A stretch of DNA of 64,000 bases from Cardiobacterium hominis (lineage in GTDB: Bacteria; Pseudomonadota; Gammaproteobacteria; Cardiobacteriales; Cardiobacteriaceae), in NCBI RefSeq assembly GCF_900637305.1, contig NZ_LR134365.1, positions 1,666,501 through 1,730,500 on the forward strand. Direction: 5' to 3'. How positions within the stretch are numbered: the first letter of the stretch is position 1; each line of letters opens with the position of its first letter. Under the pieces are notes generated by a model that ran no database searches, had not been told where the DNA came from, and saw only the letters and a list, made by a program, of their open reading frames with translations. The translations under genes were made by a program, and so were the position numbers. Shown here piece after piece: positions 60,537-64,000 of the stretch.

Positions 60537-62270
60537 TCAGCTCGCCTCCGTGTCTGTGGAGACGGCGAGATTCCAATGTTCTGCGAGGACACCCACAAGA
60601 CGTTTCTGGCGTTCGGCCAGAAGCGTGGGCGTCCACTCGTTTTCTGCTCTGACTTCCTGCGTCAACACGAAGGGCGAGGCCTTACCTTTGCCCTTAAAGT
60701 AGGCGTCCTTCTTCTTGGCAAAGTCGTAGTTGCTGGCGGACGAGTTCTTGTTCCTATCCAGCGGAACCAGATTGGCCAGACGGTGCGTCCAGCCGTCGCG
60801 CTCGTCTTCATCCGGAAACCACTTGATCCAGTCCGAACCGTCGGGCGGGGTTTGCGGCAGAACGTGCTCCAGAGACACGGCATCTTGAAGCTGCACGCCG
60901 GGGGCGCGCACCAAGGACTCAAGGCGCAAGACCAGCGCCATCCGTGCCTTGGGCAGATCGTCGTACACGTCTCCATCGAGTGCCACGACAAACTTGCGCT
61001 TTTGCGCGTCTGTCAGTGTCAGCGTGGTGAGCGCAGCCAGATCTCCCTTGAAGGCCTCCGGTTCAATTTCCTTGGTGAGCGCAGCGTAGGTTTCTATGCG
61101 CTCGTTGATGCCCACCTTTGTGACCAACAGGAAATAGGTCAGGCGTTCCAGTGACTGGAAAAACTCTGCGAGCCGTTTGGGTTGCTGCCGGAAACGCTTG
61201 AAGTAGACCAGTGCCGGGGGCACCCAGTCCTTGAAATCCACGCGGTTGAGCCAAGACAGGTGTTCGTTGATCGTCTCGGCGTGTTCGGTGGCCTCGAAGT
61301 CTGCATCGCGCACGAAGTCCCACACTTCAGCATAGGGTTTGATGACCTTGTCGACGAGGTCGATGGGAGCCTTGTACTCGGTGACGTGCTCCTGAAACTC
61401 CTTGACCAGTGTGGCCCGCTGCTTCTGCTTGGCGTAGATGGTACGGATGTGAGCGAACAGGTCGCCAAAGGCGTCGCGGCCCAGCTGGCTTTCGATCTCG
61501 CTCCACTTTTTCGAGTAGGTGCGCGCCTTGTCTTCGCCGCCCATGCGGCGAATCGAGCCAAGCACTTCGGCCTTGAGGATGTCGATAGGCGCAAGGTCGA
61601 GCCCACGGTTGTTGAGCACGGAGAAAATGCGGTAGGCGGCTTCGAGGTCGGGCGTGGAGATAACGACCAGCGAGCAGTCGTTGGCGAGGAATTTCCAAAG
61701 GGCGTTACGGTCATCTGGCGACAGCGCCTTGGCCTTTTCAAGCAGCAGCGTGGCGTTTTCGCGGTAGCGTAGACGGCTGTCTTCCAACTTATCGGTACTG
61801 GCAACCAGCTGGGCGATGCCACCCGGCTCCTGAATATTGGTGCGGAAGAAGTCGGCGTCTTCCTCGCGGGCAATAAATCGGTAGCCGGTGGCTTTGCCGA
61901 GCATCTCGTCCCCCTCTTCGTAGAGGAAAGGGGTCACGCTCCTCACGCCTTGCGGGTAGCCTGCGGCCTCCCACGCCGCGCGCAAGGCCGCGAAAAGGAT
62001 GGTAAGCGTGGTAAGCCGCTGCTGGCCGTCAACCACCATCGCCTTGGGGTCGCGGTCGTTCTTGATCAGAACGATGCTGCCGAGGAAGTATTGGCTGCTG
62101 GCCCCCGAAGCACGCGCGTCCTGCATCGCCGAGTACAGATCATCGAACAGCTCTGTGGCCTGCTCGGTTGTCCAGGCGTAAGGGCGCTGGTAGTCCGGAA
62201 TCTCGAACTGGTAGCTGCCTTCGAAAATCGCCCTGATCAGTTTGTCGTGGGCTTCAAGTGTCTTGGCCAT
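60537..62270 (-). CDS. DUF262/DUF1524 (GmrSD-like) protein
   Basis: 577 residues. N-terminal DUF262: FEIPDYQRPYAWT, YFLGSIVLIKN, VVDGQQRLTTLT (DGQQR nucleotide/ParB-like motif). C-terminal DUF1524 HNH-like nuclease: EHVLPQTPPDGSDW ... RLANLVPLDRNKNSSASN. GmrSD-type enzymes cleave modified (glucosylated hmC) DNA using NTP. Eleven bases before hsdM, so a type IV-like enzyme is co-expressed with the type I system. Confidence 0.85.
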   Translation of the reverse strand: MAKTLEAHDKLIRAIFEGSYQFEIPDYQRPYAWTTEQATELFDDLYSAMQDARASGASSQYFLGSIVLIKNDRDPKAMVVDGQQRLTTLTILFAALRAAWEAAGYPQGVRSVTPFLYEEGDEMLGKATGYRFIAREEDADFFRTNIQEPGGIAQLVASTDKLEDSRLRYRENATLLLEKAKALSPDDRNALWKFLANDCSLVVISTPDLEAAYRIFSVLNNRGLDLAPIDILKAEVLGSIRRMGGEDKARTYSKKWSEIESQLGRDAFGDLFAHIRTIYAKQKQRATLVKEFQEHVTEYKAPIDLVDKVIKPYAEVWDFVRDADFEATEHAETINEHLSWLNRVDFKDWVPPALVYFKRFRQQPKRLAEFFQSLERLTYFLLVTKVGINERIETYAALTKEIEPEAFKGDLAALTTLTLTDAQKRKFVVALDGDVYDDLPKARMALVLRLESLVRAPGVQLQDAVSLEHVLPQTPPDGSDWIKWFPDEDERDGWTHRLANLVPLDRNKNSSASNYDFAKKKDAYFKGKGKASPFVLTQEVRAENEWTPTLLAERQKRLVGVLAEHWNLAVSTDTEAS

Positions 62271-62893
62271 TGGTTTTCTTCTTTCCTATCTTTTCTTTGG
62301 GCTGCTTGGGGCTTGGTAGCCCGGAGCCAGCTTGGCGTTCTCGACGCCGTACAGCGCCAGCGGATCGCTGAGCCACAGGCGGTACTGTTCTTCCTTGAGA
62401 CGGTGGTCGGGTAGTCGCGGTATTGCACGCCGCTGATGGTTTCGTTGCTGGTGAGGTAGAGGTAGCGGCAATCGGCGGACAGCGGCGGCAGGGCATCCGG
62501 CAGGGTGGTGAAGCCGCTATCGCGCCCCGTCCAGATTTCGCGGGCATCGCCAACACGTTGTGCTTCTTTCAATGCTTTTTCCGCCCAGATGCCGCTGTTG
62601 ATGTAGGCGGCGCTGCCACCGTCGGCGAGCAGGTTGAGCGGGATCATGTCGAATTGTTGGTGCGCGCCGCCAGCAAGCAGGAGCGGCTGGAAGTCGGCGG
62701 GTGCGGCAATGAGTTCTTGCGCGAGCGCCAGGGTTTCTTCGTGCACGGCTTCGAAGCGTTTGCTGCGGTGGCTGATTTCCAGCACGGACATGCCGCAGCC
62801 CTGGAAGTCGAGCAGTTCAGCCTGGGCGGATTCGAGGACGGCAAGCGGCAGGGTGCAGGGTCCGGCGGTGAAGTTGTAGATGCGGTGGGTCAT
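62237..62893 (-). pseudogene. serC: serC (phosphoserine aminotransferase), 3' half lost
   Basis: Codons 1 to ~160 are ordinary SerC (IYNFTAGPCTLPLAVLESAQ, GMSVLEISHRSKRFEAVH, LYLTSNETISGVQYRDYP). After nt ~62410 the frame is unrelated and ends inside the DUF262 start. The PLP-lysine and the rest of the fold are missing. SerC is needed for serine and pyridoxal phosphate synthesis, so the strain would be auxotrophic unless another copy exists. Confidence 0.85.
62286..62410 (-). pseudogene. C-terminal fragment of an unidentified gene
   Basis: In the +1 frame relative to serC the junction reads LKEEQYRLWLSDPLALYGVE... APSSPKKR and stops at TAG 62286. It looks like the tail of a gene carried in with the island and fused into serC. 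Family not identified. Confidence 0.45.
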
Positions 62894-62941
62894 GGATGCC
62901 TCTCTTGGGGTTTTAGGGGATGGTTCAATGTTTGCGACGGT

Positions 62942-63577
62942 TTATTTTATCGCCGCGCGGGCGGTCGGATTGGGGGTGGGTTCGGCGATTTTGTAGAGGG
63001 TGTTGCGGTCAGTGTGATGGAAGGGTTGTGCCCGGTCGGGAATGATGAGCACGGTGTCCTGTTCATAGCTCCAGCTACCGTCGGGATGGTGGGTGACGGT
63101 GATGGTATAGCTCTCGGTTTTGAAGGCGTGTTCGAGGAAGGGGTTGGAAAGGATGCCGTTTTCAAGGCTGCCGCGCCCGGCACGCAGGGTGAAGGTGGTG
63201 GCGTCGGCAGCAGCATTGCCGACAGCCATCGCGGTTTGCCCGCGCGGAATGGCCAAGGTAAGGATAACGTTGCCAGTGGCGGGTTCCCACAGCCAGTAAC
63301 CGACCTGATCGTGGAAGGTTTCGACGCCGCCCGGCTGGAGGATATGGGTGTGATAGCGCAGGCCGTAGTAGAGCTGCGGGCCGTTGGTCTGGGCATCAAT
63401 GGGCTGGAGTTCGTAGTGTTCGATGTAGGGGTCATGGTGCGCGCCGTCGGCTTTGGGATTGGTGTCCATGCCTTTTTCGCCGCGCCAGATGCCCGCCATG
63501 CGGGCAAGCGGGCCGAGATGGGCAAGGGTGTCAGGATCAACGGCAGCTTCGGTATAGACGTCTGTGGGGTATTTCAT
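62942..63577 (-). CDS. Nitrobindin-like heme-binding beta-barrel (DUF1794)
   Basis: Start ATG 63577 (MKYPTDVYTEAAVD), overlapping the upstream stop (ATGA). 211 residues. FABP-like barrel features: LGPLARMAGIWRGEKGMDTNP, TFHDQVGYWLWEP, and the C-terminal PFHHTDRNTLYKI with the likely heme-ligating His. Nitrobindins bind ferric heme and detoxify peroxynitrite. Confidence 0.82.
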   Translation of the reverse strand: MKYPTDVYTEAAVDPDTLAHLGPLARMAGIWRGEKGMDTNPKADGAHHDPYIEHYELQPIDAQTNGPQLYYGLRYHTHILQPGGVETFHDQVGYWLWEPATGNVILTLAIPRGQTAMAVGNAAADATTFTLRAGRGSLENGILSNPFLEHAFKTESYTITVTHHPDGSWSYEQDTVLIIPDRAQPFHHTDRNTLYKIAEPTPNPTARAAIK

Positions 63578-64000
63578 GCGTATGTTCGGTGTTCGAGGTG
63601 AATCAGTTCGGCAAGGGCAGCGAGACGCAACGGGTCTTTGCCCCAGCGGGGGTGATGCAGGCAGCGCATCCACAGCAGCGGACGCACGGCGGCCTGAATG
63701 TCGTGCACGACGGTGGGCGACAAGGTGCGAGTGTGGGCGTGCCACAGACGGACGGCAGCATCAAGGTGGCCGCGCTGTTTGAGGATGATGGCGGTGGATT
63801 GCAGGTAGCAGAGGTAGTCGCGGCTCTCGCAGGCGGTAAAGGACATATACTGCCCGGGGTCTTCTTCGAAATCAATGAATCCCGTACTGCCGTCGGGGCA
63901 GGCGATGATGTTGCGCGCGAAGGGCTCGCTCAGGTATTGCCCGTGTTCATGCACGGCGCGGATGGCATCAAGGCCCTGTTGCCAGCGGGTGAGGTCGTCA
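63574..64000 (-). CDS. Kinase-like (BUD32/WaaP-type) protein, 5' end outside window
   Basis: Partial: the frame is open to the right edge. Carries a catalytic-loop-like HEHGQYLSEPFARNI and DFEEDPGQY (Mg-binding Asp analog), as in Kdo/LPS-kinase-like and related atypical kinases. C-terminal half is helical. Coupled to the DUF1794 gene by ATGA. Confidence 0.6.
   Translation of the reverse strand, partial: DDLTRWQQGLDAIRAVHEHGQYLSEPFARNIIACPDGSTGFIDFEEDPGQYMSFTACESRDYLCYLQSTAIILKQRGHLDAAVRLWHAHTRTLSPTVVHDIQAAVRPLLWMRCLHHPRWGKDPLRLAALAELIHLEHRTYA

Larger units (their letters stand above)
51404..62270 (-). other. Defence island (type I R-M with nucleotidyltransferase/SLATT and GmrSD-like genes)
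   Basis: Seven leftward genes with gaps of 25 bp or less or overlaps: DUF262/DUF1524, hsdM, hsdS, hsdR, SLATT, CD-NTase-like, HrgA-like. It lies between an IS630 remnant and a truncated serC, so probably horizontally acquired as a block. Confidence 0.85.

Noticed and set aside
60271..61154. Long + strand frames opposite hsdM and DUF262
   Set aside because: Antisense shadows of GC-rich genes with no RBS or family features.
1..64000. CRISPR array, rRNA, or tRNA genes
   Set aside because: No regularly spaced direct repeats with unique spacers and no tRNA or rRNA sequence other than tmRNA noticed; a covariance scan was not possible.

Overview
The window is about 64 kb of a GC-rich bacterial chromosome. 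The gene content (SulP transporter, DhaKL, NfsA-type nitroreductase, a one-piece tmRNA with tag ANDDNYALAA, a P2-like prophage) points to a gammaproteobacterium. A host-associated, Cardiobacterium-like organism would fit, but the genus is inference and nothing here proves it.

Layout. (1) 1-12.75 kb is host chromosome: the 3' part of a large Ig-repeat/GH16 protein with a type I secretion C-terminus, a small lipoprotein, a decayed TonB receptor that has lost its plug, a small operon (ArsC-like, DUF924, unknown), an nfsA-like nitroreductase with a Kazal-like lipoprotein, dhaKL with a membrane-anchored unknown, and a SulP/STAS anion transporter. (2) 12,858-13,206 is ssrA (tmRNA). (3) 13,188-50,889 is a P2-like prophage of about 37.7 kb integrated in the 3' end of ssrA, bounded by a perfect 19-bp repeat. 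It looks complete: integrase and AlpA-like factor, small early genes and a primase-helicase, Ogr/Delta-like late activator, CII-like and RHH regulators, XRE repressor with operator dyads, an AT-rich conversion cargo (two membrane proteins, a GNAT/PUA-like plus ASCH pair), then the P2 late genes in canonical order (D, U, T, E/E', FII, FI, fibre block, I, J, W, V, S, R, lysis, X, L, M, N, O leftward; P and Q rightward), then an Ant-like antirepressor behind a C4-like RNA leader, and a 290-bp array of GTGCAA sites next to attR. (4) The displaced native ssrA terminator lies just outside attR, followed by an IS630 remnant. (5) 51.4-62.3 kb is a defence island read leftward as one apparent operon: DUF262/DUF1524 (GmrSD-like), HsdM, HsdS, HsdR, SLATT 2TM protein, CD-NTase-like nucleotidyltransferase, HrgA/COG2958-like protein. 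(6) The island ends inside serC, which keeps only its first ~160 codons; a nitrobindin-like DUF1794 protein and a kinase-like fragment follow to the right edge.

How the parts work together. In the prophage the XRE repressor sits opposite the CII/RHH/Ogr/primase early operon, and the Ogr-like zinc finger should switch on the late operons. Two copies of a long conserved element lie the same distance (56-57 bp) upstream of the P and J start codons and are the best late-promoter candidates. A separate lytic switch (promoter, short terminated leader RNA, small ORF, Ant) lies near attR. In the defence island a type I restriction system is combined in one transcription unit with a possible nucleotide-signalling pair (CD-NTase plus a 2TM SLATT effector), so foreign-DNA cleavage and abortive infection may be co-expressed.
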